A DNA stretch of 64,000 nucleotides from Leptospira licerasiae serovar Varillal str. VAR 010 (GTDB lineage: Bacteria > Spirochaetota > Leptospiria > Leptospirales > Leptospiraceae): assembly GCF_000244755.1 (NCBI RefSeq), contig NZ_AHOO02000013.1:186001-250000 (forward strand), given 5' to 3'. How positions within the stretch are numbered: position 1 is the stretch's first letter; every line of letters begins with the position of its first letter. The notes below the pieces were generated by a model that was given only the letters and a program-made list of their open reading frames with translations, made no database searches and had not been told where the DNA came from. Shown piece after piece: positions 10,254-21,663 of the stretch. The position numbers and the translations under genes were made by a program.

Positions 10254-11501
10254 CTAATCAGACCCTTGTCCGATTAGAATGTTCCAGCTTTCAGGCGTTT
10301 TTCCATTCCCTTTCTGTTCCGGATTTGGTAAATTTTTTCTTTCTAAGAGAAGATTTTCAAGACGGACCTGTAATGTTTTTCCTAAATTTTCCCACTCCGT
10401 TTTTAATTCTTCCGGGAAGGAAAGTTTAGAATGGGATTCTACTTGAGAGAGAAGGTCGGGGATCAGCTTTTCTTCAATCTCCTTCTTCCGAAGTTGGAAA
10501 TGTTCTAGTAAGTCTTTTTGAGAATGAGAATATTCTTTTTCTAATCTTTTGAGCAAGAATCTATCAGTTCGGTCAGAATATTTATCCAATAAATGGACGA
10601 CCCTTTCTTCAAAGATCGCTTCCATTCCGGCTTCTGCTTTCGGATGAAATTCTTTTGCAGTCCATTCTTCTAGTTTGTGCAAAGCGTCTTTGTGTTGGGG
10701 TCTTTCTTGTATCCAACGGGAAACTAATTCTTCGTAAGCTTCTGCAAGAACGCATGCGAGTATCAAAAGTTGTAGTCCGAAGGAAAAATAGATTTTGGGT
10801 CTGAAAACGAATCCATTCTCAGATTCAATTTTCCCCAATGCGGACAAAAGGGAGGAGTATTTAGAATCGGCTCTTTTGTATAAGAACTTTTGGATCGCGG
10901 CCTCTAACTCGGAAGAAGATCCGTAGACTAATTCGTATTCATAGATCTCTTTAATATCCGTCAAAGATCCTACGAAAAACGCCTTTGCAAAGGAGAAGGA
11001 AGAAGAATATCTTTTTCCGTTCTCTTTTTTTCCCCATAATTTTCTTTCTAGAAGTAGAGACGTTGAATGTTTCTCTTCTTCTTTCCAAATAATCTCCGGG
11101 ATCGAATGGATATTTGTTTCGAATATTTTACTAAGCTGTTCTTCGGATCTTTCGATCTTTCCTAAAACACGAATATAAGAGTCCGTTAAACTATTTCCAT
11201 CCGAAGTCCAGAAACATAGTTTATTCCCGAATAATACAGGAGGGAGCAAATAAGAGAAGGTAATCTGATCCGGAATCTCTGTTTGCGCGCGGACAGGATA
11301 GGAAGGAAGGGTAGAGAGAATTTGAGAAGAAGGTATCCAATCTTCCAAGGGAACTAAATAGAATTCTTCTGCTCCATTCTCCTTTGCCCATGCCAACACG
11401 GATTGAAAATATTCTATGGAGTCTGGAATTCCGATCTGGGCATCTCTCCCGTCTGAAAAAGAAAGTTCGGATGGACTAGGCCATTTGGCAAGGGTCTGCA
11501 T
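10254..11501 (-). CDS. Conserved hypothetical protein with coiled-coil C-terminus
   Basis: 415 aa from ATG 11501, chosen because GGGAG lies 7 nt upstream; the frame continues upstream without a better start. I do not recognise a family. The N-terminal half is a mixed, aromatic-rich globular region. A hydrophobic stretch near residue 255 (FGLQLLILACVLAEAYEEL) may be a buried helix rather than a membrane span. The last 150 residues are highly charged and heptad-like (Lys/Glu/Leu), suggesting coiled coil. There is no signal peptide. It is transcribed away from glnA, and about 320 bp separate the two starts. Confidence 0.55.
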   Translation of the reverse strand: MQTLAKWPSPSELSFSDGRDAQIGIPDSIEYFQSVLAWAKENGAEEFYLVPLEDWIPSSQILSTLPSYPVRAQTEIPDQITFSYLLPPVLFGNKLCFWTSDGNSLTDSYIRVLGKIERSEEQLSKIFETNIHSIPEIIWKEEEKHSTSLLLERKLWGKKENGKRYSSSFSFAKAFFVGSLTDIKEIYEYELVYGSSSELEAAIQKFLYKRADSKYSSLLSALGKIESENGFVFRPKIYFSFGLQLLILACVLAEAYEELVSRWIQERPQHKDALHKLEEWTAKEFHPKAEAGMEAIFEERVVHLLDKYSDRTDRFLLKRLEKEYSHSQKDLLEHFQLRKKEIEEKLIPDLLSQVESHSKLSFPEELKTEWENLGKTLQVRLENLLLERKNLPNPEQKGNGKTPESWNILIGQGSD

Positions 11502-11730
11502 GGTTTCTCCCATGATTATATTTTGAGCGTAGTGTACCAAACTAGCGCAAGGCAAAGGGCCGATAGATCCAAAACCTTGGGGGTGAAAATTCTATCGAAT
11601 CCATTCAATCGGAGTTTTTTACTGATTGCCTCAGGTTCAAGGATTTTTAGCCTGAGCATGGACTGCTTTTCAAGGGGCCTCTTCTTTTTTTGAAAGAAGG
11701 GAAGATACTTGCAGGATGGGTATTAGGATT

Positions 11731-11746
11731 TGGCACATCTCTTGCA
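11731..11746 (+). promoter_or_regulatory. Sigma-54 (-24/-12) promoter of glnA
   Basis: TGGCAC-N5-TTGCA matches the RpoN consensus exactly, with the -24 GG (11732-11733) and the -12 GC (11744-11745) at the obligatory 10-bp separation. It lies about 75 bp upstream of the glnA ATG, so transcription would start near 11757. A CACGC-TTTTC-GCGTG hairpin (11761-11775) follows directly and would be at the 5' end of the mRNA. I could not identify a clear enhancer (NtrC-type) site upstream. Confidence 0.88.
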
Positions 11747-11819
11747 TAACATAAGCAGGACACGCTTTTCGCGTGCGAATTAGAGACCCTTAGTACAAAC
11801 ATATAGGAGATAAGTATCA

Positions 11820-13241
<1,422 letters not shown>

Positions 13242-13263
13242 TCGTAAGATACAGTATGGATTT

Positions 13264-13294
13264 AAAAACCCCGAGAATTTCTCGGGGTTTTTTT
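13264..13294. terminator. Bidirectional rho-independent terminator
   Basis: AACCCCGAGA-att-TCTCGGGGTT forms a GC-rich stem of 10 bp with a T7 run after it and an A5 run before it, so it can work in both directions. It ends glnA and also the convergent gene at 13293-14051, whose stop codon lies in the T-run. Confidence 0.93.
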
Positions 13295-14051
13295 ATGGGA
13301 TCTGATCTAAGTTCGGTTTATCCGCTTCCGGATATTTTGCAAGATACGCGCCCACAGTTTCTCTTTTTTTAGTCAGCCTTTCTCTATGATCTGAGATGAT
13401 CTGCCCAAAGTCCAGTTTGCCAGTGATAATCTCGTATCTTTCCGTTTCCATGGTACCTAGATCCAGATCGTAATCGATCTCGGAAGCCTGGTCCGCGTAT
13501 TTTCTGGAAGCTTCCCAGTAAGGAATAGCTTCTTTGTAGAATGAGTCCGCCACCTCGAAGGACTGTTTTAGTTCGTGAGCGAAATCTAAATTATAAAAAT
13601 ATAAATGCCTTTTATCGAATTGAGAAGCGATCCTCATATACGATCTCATGATCTGCAGGTTCATATGCATGAAGATCAGAAGTCTATATTTATGATATTC
13701 CTCTTCATTCGTTACCCGGCAAAGAGCATTCCTCGGATGGCGGAACCTTTTTTGTAATCCTGCTTTTAAGAAGAATATATTCCTTCTGAGTTCGTTCTCT
13801 TTATAATGAAGTTTAAGCCCATACATCTCATAATAGTCTTCTAAAAACTTAGGTTCCCATTTATGTAGTTTATAAGGAACCCAGTCGGAAAACTTGGTAT
13901 ATACGCCATTTTTTTCGTATTCGTAATTATAATCCAGGTCCGGTTCCGTGCTGATGGAAACAGGAATAGGATTCAATTTTTGTAATGTAGGAGAGAGCAC
14001 CAGAAAGACTAGTATGATAGCTCTGGCTATATATTTTGTCTTTCGAAACAT
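13293..14051 (-). CDS. Hypothetical exported or membrane-anchored protein
   Basis: 252 aa. The N-terminus (RKTKYIARAIILVFLVLSP) is a signal peptide or membrane anchor. The rest is a soluble, helical, Tyr- and Arg-rich domain with no family I recognise. Several histidines and tyrosines lie in amphipathic helices (for example RLLIFMHMNLQIMRSYMRIA), suggesting an all-helical fold. It is convergent with glnA and shares its terminator. Its stop codon TAA overlaps the end of that terminator. No function can be assigned. Confidence 0.6.
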   Translation of the reverse strand: MFRKTKYIARAIILVFLVLSPTLQKLNPIPVSISTEPDLDYNYEYEKNGVYTKFSDWVPYKLHKWEPKFLEDYYEMYGLKLHYKENELRRNIFFLKAGLQKRFRHPRNALCRVTNEEEYHKYRLLIFMHMNLQIMRSYMRIASQFDKRHLYFYNLDFAHELKQSFEVADSFYKEAIPYWEASRKYADQASEIDYDLDLGTMETERYEIITGKLDFGQIISDHRERLTKKRETVGAYLAKYPEADKPNLDQIP

Positions 14052-14254
14052 TCTATCTTATTCTATCGGTCTTTCCGTGTAATCCTGGATGGAAAAGAAG
14101 TTTCGGAAAATTCTACTTTAGCAGAGGGGATGCCGATCTGTCAGGCTAAATAGGGTGTTTTTATTTAAAAAAGCGACCTTGGGTCGAAAAATCTAAGAAA
14201 ATATCAAATAAATTGTTTACAAAATCTGTTAAACTCTAATTTATATCCGCTATA

Positions 14255-14270
14255 TTGGATTTTAATCCAA
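14255..14270. promoter_or_regulatory. Palindrome upstream of the porin gene
   Basis: TTGGATT-TT-AATCCAA lies 18 bp before the start codon and downstream of AT-rich promoter-like sequence (TTGTTTACA at about 14213, TTATAT at 14241). It may be an operator or a small 5'-UTR hairpin. The palindrome is seen; the role is inference. Confidence 0.35.
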
Positions 14271-14287
14271 AATAAGGGACTCCCCAT

Positions 14288-16213
14288 ATGTTAAAAAATA
14301 CAATTATGAGCCGACCGAGTCGGAACAAAAAATATACATTCTTACCAGTCCGACTCCTTCTCTCTTTCGGATTTCTGGGCTTGGGATCCCTTTGGGCCCA
14401 AGGTGTTGAGCCGCCTAAACAAGAAACGGTTACTCAGGCGGAGAATACACAAGTCAAACAACCTGCGCCTACAGAAGAGAAAGTTTCCGCTCCTTCTCCC
14501 CAAGCTCCTGCTACAAATGCGGATGCTAAGGACAAAGATAAGGAGAAGGATAAAGAAAAAGTTCCTGCCGCTCCGTACAAAAGTCCTTGGAAAGGTAAAT
14601 TAGATGGGGAATTACTCGGCACTTTACTCTTAACTCCGGAACACCAAGATACGGTTAGAAAAAATCCCAATCTTTGGATCACAGACAACCTTCGTTTCGG
14701 TATACAGATCCGTCCTAGATTCGAAAATTTTAATAACCAAGATTTTGATAAATCTACAAGCGACTCTAAAAACTACGTTACTCAAAACAGCCAGTTCTGG
14801 ACTCTTTTGGATATCAACGAATCCTTTGCGGTAAAATTGACCATCCAAGATACTCGTCTGTATGGACAGTACAAAGACCCGAGCGGGACTGGATACGGTC
14901 CTACTTCTTTTACGAACTCTATCGGGACTGCATATGCTCCCGGAAGTACGATCCCGGTAAAAAATAATACGGATATCCGAGAAGCTTATATGATCTGGAA
15001 GGATTTTCTTCCTTATACAAAATTGTATTTAGGTCGTCAGGTTTTCTCTTATGGAGATTCCAGGATCATTGGTGCTCGTAATGATAGCCAGATCGGTAAC
15101 TCTTTCGACGGGGTAAGAGTTGCATTCGATACCAAAACTTGGTCAACTCATGCAGGTTATACTGTTCTTGCAGAAGAAAGTAACGGTCCGAACGGATTCG
15201 TAACTGCTAACAGCCAGAAGGTCGGTGGAGCAAAGGCGCTTAACGATACTTATCTCGCATTCTTATACAATACTTGGAAACCATCCGAAGAATTAGTGGT
15301 GGATCTATATGAGATCGGCGTTATCAAAAAATACAATACTACTACCGCAACGGGCGCTCTTGTGGATCCGAATGAAAGAACGAACGGTAGAGATAATCTT
15401 TTCACTACGGGTATTCGTTTAAGTAACAGAACTGCTTCGGGCAGAAGTCTTCCTGCAGGAAAATCTTGGGACTGGGGAGTTGAATATGCCGCCCAGACAG
15501 GAAGTACCGGACAGACGATCGACGCTTCTTGGGATACTCTGAATACTACCATTGGAAGTGGGACGAACAAACATGCTGCCTACAAGGAAACAGTCCAGCA
15601 TGATGCTTCCTTTTTCTTGGCGCAAACAGGTTACAATTATAAAGGTTTCCGTGTGGGAGTTCAATTCGCGAGAGCTTCCGGTGATCCAAATAGAACCGAC
15701 GGAAAATCCGCAACTTGGGACCCATTGTTTGCTACAAGATCGGGTGGATTCCCTTATTTCGATTCTGGGAACGGTATTGCAAACGCTGCCTTTTGGGCAA
15801 ACGTAAGGACTTCTTCCGTCCATATCCAATATTATGATGATACTTGGGGTAGATTCATTTTCGCAGTTTACGATATTCGAAAAGATAAAGTCCAAGACGC
15901 TTGGTACGACGGTAACAGGAACGCAGTTACAGGATCGACTGGATACGATTCGAACGGAGATTTCCTCGCGAACAAGACTGTTACAGGAAGTACGGAAAAC
16001 TATGCTAACAATCCTTTCCTGAAAAATTGGCAACCTGGACACAGACTTTTGTTGGAATATGATCTGATTTATATCAAGAAGATCAATGATTACTTCTCGA
16101 TTTGGGTGGGAGCGACCGTTCTTTACGCGGGAGATGCGATCAAAAACCAAAAACAATTCAATCTGGATAGAAATAGCACCTATTTCTCGCTTACTCTTCA
16201 GTTTGCCATTTGA
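14288..16213 (+). CDS. Alginate-export-type outer-membrane porin
   Basis: 641 aa. It starts with a signal peptide (hydrophobic core VRLLLSFGFLGLGSLWAQG, cleavage near residue 38). A low-complexity linker of about 55 residues follows, rich in Pro, Ala, Lys, Asp and Glu (KDKDKEKDKEK), then a long beta-barrel region. The barrel has the hallmarks of the alginate_exp (AlgE-like) family: LRFGIQIRPRFENF, FWTLLDINESFAVKLTIQDTR, EAYMIWKDF, KLYLGRQVFSYGDSRIIG, SFDGVRVAF, GHRLLLEYDL and a terminal aromatic FSLTLQFAI. No alginate genes are near, so it is probably a general or sugar porin. GGGA 8 nt before ATG supports the start. Monocistronic, with a terminator after it. Confidence 0.75.
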   Translation: MLKNTIMSRPSRNKKYTFLPVRLLLSFGFLGLGSLWAQGVEPPKQETVTQAENTQVKQPAPTEEKVSAPSPQAPATNADAKDKDKEKDKEKVPAAPYKSPWKGKLDGELLGTLLLTPEHQDTVRKNPNLWITDNLRFGIQIRPRFENFNNQDFDKSTSDSKNYVTQNSQFWTLLDINESFAVKLTIQDTRLYGQYKDPSGTGYGPTSFTNSIGTAYAPGSTIPVKNNTDIREAYMIWKDFLPYTKLYLGRQVFSYGDSRIIGARNDSQIGNSFDGVRVAFDTKTWSTHAGYTVLAEESNGPNGFVTANSQKVGGAKALNDTYLAFLYNTWKPSEELVVDLYEIGVIKKYNTTTATGALVDPNERTNGRDNLFTTGIRLSNRTASGRSLPAGKSWDWGVEYAAQTGSTGQTIDASWDTLNTTIGSGTNKHAAYKETVQHDASFFLAQTGYNYKGFRVGVQFARASGDPNRTDGKSATWDPLFATRSGGFPYFDSGNGIANAAFWANVRTSSVHIQYYDDTWGRFIFAVYDIRKDKVQDAWYDGNRNAVTGSTGYDSNGDFLANKTVTGSTENYANNPFLKNWQPGHRLLLEYDLIYIKKINDYFSIWVGATVLYAGDAIKNQKQFNLDRNSTYFSLTLQFAI

Positions 16214-16231
16214 GATAATCTCCAGGCCCAG

Positions 16232-16266
16232 GCCCGGTCTTTTTTTAGAAAAGGATCGGGCTTTTT
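16232..16266 (+). terminator. Rho-independent terminator after the porin
   Basis: GCCCGGTC and GATCGGGC pair (one G-T) around an internal CTTTT/AAAAG extension and are followed by TTTTTCTC. It lies 19 bp after the porin stop. Confidence 0.75.
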
Positions 16267-16446
16267 CTCTACTTTCCCCCTTTCCGCGTCGTCCAAACAT
16301 GTACGGACCAAATCTAGGAGTGTCACCGATCCGGGAATTCAGGATTGACCATACTTTTAGAAATCGCAACTTGGTTTCGAAGTTATGGAGCCGATAATGA
16401 ATCTTAGGAGAAAGAGAAATCCTATTTGGGTCTAATCGTCCATCTC

Positions 16447-17853
16447 ATGAAGAAAATTCGGATCCTTCTCTCCTCAATGTTTGGCCTAAGAGCCGCACTT
16501 CTAATATTCTTCTTTTTTTTAACTGGCTCGTTACAAGCCGAATCCCAGGTAGTCTCCGAGTCTTGGATTTCTTCTCTCAATAGATGGTTGGAGACCGGGA
16601 TTTCCGGTCCAGAATTTGGATTTAACTCTGCGATCTTTTTAGTTTTGGGAGGGCTTTGTGCAAGCCTTCTTCCCTGCGTTTATCCTTTGTATCCGATCAC
16701 TGTAGGAATTATCCAGGCAAGAGGAGAGACTGCCGCGAACAAAATGTTCCATCCTCTGGTGTATTACGCCGGGTTGGCATCGATGTATTTTTGTTTCGGA
16801 CTCGTGGCGGGAATTTCAGGTGGTGCGTTCAATACAGTTCTTAGGTATCCGGGAACCAATTTATTTTTAGCCGTAATTATCTTCTTATTGGGACTTGCTT
16901 CATTAGGGATTTTGCATCTACCGATTTTTCCCGTAAAAGAATGGAAAGGTTGCCAAGGTTGGAAAGGGACTTTCCTTTTGGGAATGGGAGCAGGTTTCCT
17001 TTCTTCTCCTTGCGTCGGGCCGATTGTAGTCGCGATTTTGATCCAAGTGACAGCCGGAGTCCAAAGTATCAGTGCTTATTCCCTGGCGGTTTCCGCTTTC
17101 AAGATGGCGTTGTTCGGACTTGGTTTAGGATTGCCGTTTTTATTTTTAGGAGTGTTCGGACTTTCTCTTCCTCGTGGTGGAAGATGGACCAGATGGATAC
17201 AGATCGTTTTAGGATTTGTGGTCTTTTACTTTGCCTGGTCTTATTACAATAAAGCAATGCAGTTATGGTCCATTCCATTTGAACTGAGTTTTGGCATCTT
17301 AGCTGCCGCTCTCGCGGTTTTGATCACTGCTTATTTTTACCAACCGACATCTCTTCTTCGCACGGAAAGAATGAAGAGAGCATTACTTCTTACCGGATTG
17401 ATTTGTTCTAGTGCGATCCTGATTCGGCTTGCGGGTTGGGGAACTGCTCCCGGCGGGATCAAGAAGGACGTAGTAGAAGAGCATGGAAATCTTGAATGGC
17501 ATAGAATTTCCGACACTGCATTCGAGACTGCTCGAACTGAAGATCGTTTAGTATTCGCGGATTTTTATGCGGATTGGTGTTCTAACTGCAAAGCTTTCGA
17601 AGATCTGACCTTATCCGATACGAATTTAAACCAAGCGCTGGGTAAAACGGTCCTCCTTAAGATCAGAGACGACGATAAGGATTTTCTAATATATGAGAAT
17701 GATCCAAGATTTCCCGAACTTAAGATAGGTCTTCCATTCTTCGTGATCTTCTCTCCTGACGGAAAGGTTCTTTTTAAAACTACGAATTATTTGAATACTG
17801 CGGATATGATCCGAACGATCCGAGGAGAGAATATCCACGCCTCAGGGGAGTGA
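16447..17853 (+). CDS. DsbD-like thiol:disulphide interchange protein without N-terminal domain
   Basis: 468 aa from ATG 16447; a TTG at 16426 in the same frame is an alternative. It has a signal-like first span, then a CcdA/DsbD membrane domain of about eight spans. Redox cysteines are in CASLLPCVYP (Cys71/Cys76) and FLSSPCVGP (Cys189). A C-terminal thioredoxin-like domain carries WCSNCK (Cys378/Cys381) in the pattern ADWCxxCKxxE. The periplasmic immunoglobulin-like nDsbD domain of E. coli DsbD is absent. The protein would carry electrons from cytoplasmic thioredoxin to periplasmic partners such as cytochrome c or copper-centre assembly factors. A repeat element abuts its stop codon. Confidence 0.85.
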   Translation: MKKIRILLSSMFGLRAALLIFFFFLTGSLQAESQVVSESWISSLNRWLETGISGPEFGFNSAIFLVLGGLCASLLPCVYPLYPITVGIIQARGETAANKMFHPLVYYAGLASMYFCFGLVAGISGGAFNTVLRYPGTNLFLAVIIFLLGLASLGILHLPIFPVKEWKGCQGWKGTFLLGMGAGFLSSPCVGPIVVAILIQVTAGVQSISAYSLAVSAFKMALFGLGLGLPFLFLGVFGLSLPRGGRWTRWIQIVLGFVVFYFAWSYYNKAMQLWSIPFELSFGILAAALAVLITAYFYQPTSLLRTERMKRALLLTGLICSSAILIRLAGWGTAPGGIKKDVVEEHGNLEWHRISDTAFETARTEDRLVFADFYADWCSNCKAFEDLTLSDTNLNQALGKTVLLKIRDDDKDFLIYENDPRFPELKIGLPFFVIFSPDGKVLFKTTNYLNTADMIRTIRGENIHASGE

Positions 17854-18076
17854 GGCACGGTAAGAGTCGCAGGGTTTTTTATCCCACGCAGAGGCGCAAA
17901 GCCGGCGAGTTTTTATCACGCGAAGGATTCTTGGTTATAACCTTGTAGGAACTCCTACAAGGTTATATAGCTGAGCACCAAAGACTGTGTTGGAACTCCA
18001 ACAAACCTATCTTGTTAACTCTCTGCGTCTTTGCGACTCTGCGTGAAAAAATGCGCCCCTTATAACTCTGTGTCTC
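17854..18076. repeat. Intergenic repeat element, copy A
   Basis: This fills the whole gap between the convergent dsbD-like and lgt genes. Two imperfect inverted arms of about 55 bp start directly at the two stop codons: left GAGTCGCAGGG...CACGCAGAGGCGCAAAG, right (reversed) GAGACACAGAG...CACGCAGAGTCGCAAAG. Inside are two hairpins. At 17936-17967, 15-bp perfect arms TATAACCTTGTAGGA and TCCTACAAGGTTATA are split by AC; at 17988-18003 is TGTTGGA-AC-TCCAACA. Related copies are at about 24.1, 28.05, 30.1 and 30.3 kb. No transposase is present; it could act as a bidirectional terminator or be a MITE- or REP-like element. Confidence 0.8.
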
Positions 18077-19039
18077 TCAAGCTGGGACCGGTTCCTTCTC
18101 CCAGAGTTTCCATTTTACTAAGAAGTATATTCCGACCAATATGATCGCAATGGATACGTATTGGGATTGAGAGAATCCATGCCAGTAGTAGCCGTTCAAG
18201 AAGGTGGTTGTTTCTCCGCTAGCCCCGGGAATATTTGATTGTACCGGAGGTTCGAAGAAAGGGATCACTGCCTTGTTTACTCTCAAGAACTCTATTCCTA
18301 ATCTTGCAAGTCCGTGCAATACTAGATACTGAGCTCCCAAACTAAATCTTTTGAAGTTCTGGAATCTTGCCCATTTCTGAAAGTAAATGAAGAATAGAAA
18401 TGATATAGCGGATTCCATGACCGGAGTATTCCACACAGGAACTCCACTTGGGACTGCGCTCGTCGGCCAATAAGTGAATGTTAAAAGCGGAATGTCCGCA
18501 TGAGTTGCAAATCCGTAACAACCGTCTCCTGAAACAAAACATCCTAATCTACCGATTGCATAACCCAATGCCATACTTGGAACTGCCGCATCCAAATAAG
18601 ATTTCACGTCCAATTTGTTTTGGATCATATATAAGCTGATGAATAAGATCCCAAAAAGGAATCCTCCGTAAAATACCAAACCGCTTCCGGAGAATAAACT
18701 GGACCAAAGTCCTGGGCGACCAGGAAATCCATCTAAGTGGGTGAGTGGGTAAAGATATTTTCCGTCAAAACCCGGTGTATCTACGAATATTTGGTCCCAG
18801 ATTTCAAAGATAAAAAATACCTTAGCGCCTACGAACGTTCCGAAAACCCCTAAGATCAAAAGCCAATCCGCATGGGATGGATCTAAATGTTTTCTTTCTA
18901 ATTCCTTAGGTAAAAAATAAGAAGCCGCCAAAAAGGCGATCACTACTAAAATACTGAATGTGGAAATTCCTTCCCAACCGCTGCTGATGTATTTCTGGAC
19001 GAATGGTACTAGTCCGGGAATATCTATGACTTTATACAT
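18077..19039 (-). CDS. lgt: Prolipoprotein diacylglyceryl transferase family protein
   Basis: 320 aa, about seven membrane spans. Lgt transfers diacylglycerol to the lipobox Cys of prolipoproteins in the inner membrane. Family features: [13 protein letters not shown] in place of the E. coli FHGG loop, the signature arginine in [16 protein letters not shown] (E. coli GRIGNFINGE), and the C-terminal [17 protein letters not shown], which matches the FxxYgixRfxxExxR-type ending. The Asn and His of the enterobacterial motifs are replaced by Cys and Tyr, as in some non-proteobacterial Lgt proteins, so a paralogue with another role is possible. It follows the M23 gene by 72 bp, probably in one operon. 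Confidence 0.75.
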   Translation of the reverse strand: MYKVIDIPGLVPFVQKYISSGWEGISTFSILVVIAFLAASYFLPKELERKHLDPSHADWLLILGVFGTFVGAKVFFIFEIWDQIFVDTPGFDGKYLYPLTHLDGFPGRPGLWSSLFSGSGLVFYGGFLFGILFISLYMIQNKLDVKSYLDAAVPSMALGYAIGRLGCFVSGDGCYGFATHADIPLLTFTYWPTSAVPSGVPVWNTPVMESAISFLFFIYFQKWARFQNFKRFSLGAQYLVLHGLARLGIEFLRVNKAVIPFFEPPVQSNIPGASGETTTFLNGYYWHGFSQSQYVSIAIILVGIYFLVKWKLWEKEPVPA

Positions 19040-19111
19040 GGTTCCTTCTGTTGGATCTTTTTTCCCTAATATTCGTTCCCCGAATCGGGAAAGTTTCGGG
19101 GAGATTAAAAT

Positions 19112-20128
19112 TTATTCCATATTTACGAATTCTGCCGGGTCCATAGGAGGATCGTAACCTATATGGACCTCATAATGTACGTGAGGTCCTGTTGCTTTTC
19201 CTGTGGAGCCTACATTGCCTATATGTTGGCCTCTGGTAACAACCTGTCCTTTTTCTACTAAGACTACAGAGCAGTGACCATAGACCGTATAAAATCCATT
19301 CAGATGATTTATACGGATACTTTTTCCAAGTCCCCCCGCAGATTGTCCATTATCTTCTATCACACCCGGAGCTGTCGCGTATATTGGAGTTCCTTCACCC
19401 GCGGCAAAGTCGATACCGGAATGAAATTCTCCCATCTCTACTAGACCGAATGGGTCCACCCTTCCTCCAAAAGTGGAAGTAACAAATCCTACTCCAGGTT
19501 TCAAAGGTCTTCCTCTTGGCATCGCGTATAGAATGGACTCTCTTTCTTCCAAGTAATCGAATGCGTTTTGGAAGGCATGTTTGATCTTATATAATTCTAT
19601 ATTTCTTTCCGCGAAACCTTCGACAGTGTCGGAGTATAGATCCATGTTAGTCGATGATTCGGGAACATTCTTCTTTAAACTGAATTCGGGTACATAATCG
19701 AAGGTAAGAATCCTTTTCCAAGGAACTTCTTCCCACGCGACTAAGTTTAATTGTTCCGTCTTCTTTTCTAATCCGGAAATTTCTTTCTTAGCGTCTTTGA
19801 GAAGAGAGTTATAATAAAGAAATAGGCCCACATTATTGTCAGTTTCCCGGATCAACTCCCGATTCGGTACAAAAAAGAAGTTCATGTAGACCACGAATGC
19901 GCTCGCGAGTAGAAAAAGTAGGACCGAAAGCGCTCCTAAGAACGCCGCCATAAAAACGCTCAGCTCAACATTCAGAACTGCTTCGTGATCGTGAGGCACG
20001 AGTAAGAAAGAAATTTTGCGAGACCCTTTTTCTTTGATTTTTAGCCAGGAAGAACGAAAGCGAAGATATTTGATCTTCAGCCTTTCTGCGGCTCTGGGGC
20101 GGTCTTCGAACTTTGCCTCATTGTTCAT
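19112..20128 (-). CDS. M23 (LytM-type) metallopeptidase, membrane anchored
   Basis: 338 aa. A short cytoplasmic N-terminus is followed by one membrane span at about 57-85 ([23 protein letters not shown]), a coiled-coil-like periplasmic region at about 105-190, and a C-terminal lysostaphin/LytM domain at about 205-335. Zinc ligands are the His and Asp of EFHSGIDFA and the HVH of GPHVHYEVH (His316/His318), so it should be catalytically active. It would cut peptidoglycan cross-links during growth or division. Divergent from pcnB, with 59 bp between starts; lgt follows on the same strand. Confidence 0.88.
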   Translation of the reverse strand: MNNEAKFEDRPRAAERLKIKYLRFRSSWLKIKEKGSRKISFLLVPHDHEAVLNVELSVFMAAFLGALSVLLFLLASAFVVYMNFFFVPNRELIRETDNNVGLFLYYNSLLKDAKKEISGLEKKTEQLNLVAWEEVPWKRILTFDYVPEFSLKKNVPESSTNMDLYSDTVEGFAERNIELYKIKHAFQNAFDYLEERESILYAMPRGRPLKPGVGFVTSTFGGRVDPFGLVEMGEFHSGIDFAAGEGTPIYATAPGVIEDNGQSAGGLGKSIRINHLNGFYTVYGHCSVVLVEKGQVVTRGQHIGNVGSTGKATGPHVHYEVHIGYDPPMDPAEFVNME

Positions 20129-20187
20129 AGATTTTTACTTGCAGGTAGGGGTCCGACGGGGATTATAGGACTTAACTATCCCATCAT

Positions 20188-21660
20188 ATGAAATTTCTGT
20201 CCAATCTCTTCAAGAAAAAAATAGGATCCGTCGACGACATTCTTATTTATCCGGAGGGACGGAGGTTTTATCGGGATTCGCATCCGGTTCGCAAGACTAT
20301 GATCGACGAGGATGCGGTAAAGATCATCCATCGTCTCCACAAATTCGGATACAAAGCCTATATTGTGGGCGGAGGTGTACGAGATCTTCTTTTAGGGCGC
20401 AAGCCTAAAGATTTCGACGTAGTTACCAACGCGACTCCGAATCAAATTAAGAAAATCTTTAATAACTGTCGGATCATCGGTCGCAGATTTAAGATCGTTC
20501 ATATTCTCTTCAAGGGAAAGGTGATCGAGGTCAGCACTTTTCGTTCTCTTCCGGAACATCGCTTTGGAAAACCTGTAGAAGATCAGGATTATCTGATCAA
20601 ACGGGACAACAAATTCGGAACTCCGCAAGAAGATGCCGCCAGAAGAGACTTCACAATCAACGCGTTATACTATGATATCCGCAACGATTCCATCGTGGAT
20701 TATGTGGGCGGATACGAGGACATCCAAGGCAGACAACTCCGAGTGATCGGCAATCCGGATATTTCTTTCAGGGAAGATCCTGTCAGAATGTTGCGTGCAG
20801 TAAAGTTTGCAGTTTTACTAGGTCTCAAGATAGACAAAGGAACTTCCAGGTCCATTAAGAAGAATGTCCACGAGTTGGAAAAAGCTTCTTCTTCCCGTAT
20901 GTTGGAAGAATATAATAAAATTTTCCGCACCTGGAGAACTTCTCTTATTTTCCAAGGGATGGCTCAAAATTCTCTTTTAGAAGTTCTGTTTAAAGAAGCT
21001 TTCGAAAGAGAACGCCGTAAAAATCCGGATTTTGGGGACAAGTTTCTGGAGACTAGAGTCGGAAAACGTTTGGCGATTGCGGACAAACTTCTTTCTGAAA
21101 GAGAGGAACTTACTCCTCAGATTTTTTATGCACTTTTATTTTCCGATCTTGCAGAAGAATCCTTAACTAAGAAGAGTGGGGGGCACTTGGTTGCTTCCTT
21201 AAAACAAGCTTTAGAGCCTATTTTCCAGAGATTAGGAACTCCTAAAAAAGATAAGGAAAGACTGATCAAGGTATTTGCTTCTCAAGAAAGATTCACTCAT
21301 ATTGAGGACGACAAGGCCTCTCAGAATAACTTTTTCCGTAAGAAAGACTTCTTCTATGATGCATTTTACGTCTTTAAGATCAATGCGATTGCGGACAATA
21401 ATGATAAAGCTCTGCAGTCTGCATTCTTCTGGGAAATCTCTCTTCGCAAAAGACCCGTTCTACCGAACAGTATCGGTGGCGTAGGAAGAAAGGAAGGCGG
21501 ACAGGGGCAGGGCGGACGCCCGAATCGAAACCGTAAAGAAAAAGACGGTGGTCGATTTAAAGATCGTAACAGAAAAGGCGGACGTCAAAACGGAGAAAGC
21601 TCAAAACAGCAATCCGAATCGAGTTCCGAAGAATCTGACTTTTCCGAATCGGAAGATTAG
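20188..21660 (+). CDS. pcnB: Poly(A) polymerase / tRNA nucleotidyltransferase family protein
   Basis: 490 aa. Class II nucleotidyltransferase head: [21 protein letters not shown] at about 61-81 with catalytic Asp75 and Asp77, then [20 protein letters not shown] and the RA-binding [13 protein letters not shown]. Length and the [13 protein letters not shown] helix domain favour PcnB-type poly(A) polymerase over CCA-adding enzyme, but the two are hard to separate. Both tRNAs in this window lack an encoded CCA, so the cell needs a CCA-adding enzyme. The last 65 residues are a Gly/Arg/Lys/Ser-rich, low-complexity tail ending in acidic SESED, probably RNA-binding. The stop is 3 bp from the convergent recJ stop. 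Confidence 0.85.
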   Translation: MKFLSNLFKKKIGSVDDILIYPEGRRFYRDSHPVRKTMIDEDAVKIIHRLHKFGYKAYIVGGGVRDLLLGRKPKDFDVVTNATPNQIKKIFNNCRIIGRRFKIVHILFKGKVIEVSTFRSLPEHRFGKPVEDQDYLIKRDNKFGTPQEDAARRDFTINALYYDIRNDSIVDYVGGYEDIQGRQLRVIGNPDISFREDPVRMLRAVKFAVLLGLKIDKGTSRSIKKNVHELEKASSSRMLEEYNKIFRTWRTSLIFQGMAQNSLLEVLFKEAFERERRKNPDFGDKFLETRVGKRLAIADKLLSEREELTPQIFYALLFSDLAEESLTKKSGGHLVASLKQALEPIFQRLGTPKKDKERLIKVFASQERFTHIEDDKASQNNFFRKKDFFYDAFYVFKINAIADNNDKALQSAFFWEISLRKRPVLPNSIGGVGRKEGGQGQGGRPNRNRKEKDGGRFKDRNRKGGRQNGESSKQQSESSSEESDFSESED

Positions 21661-21663
21661 TAA

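Noticed and set aside
15419..16369. Long minus-strand open frame (316 codons) antisense to the porin
   Set aside because: It lies opposite a convincing beta-barrel gene, has no ribosome-binding site or recognisable domain, and its composition is that of a shadow frame.
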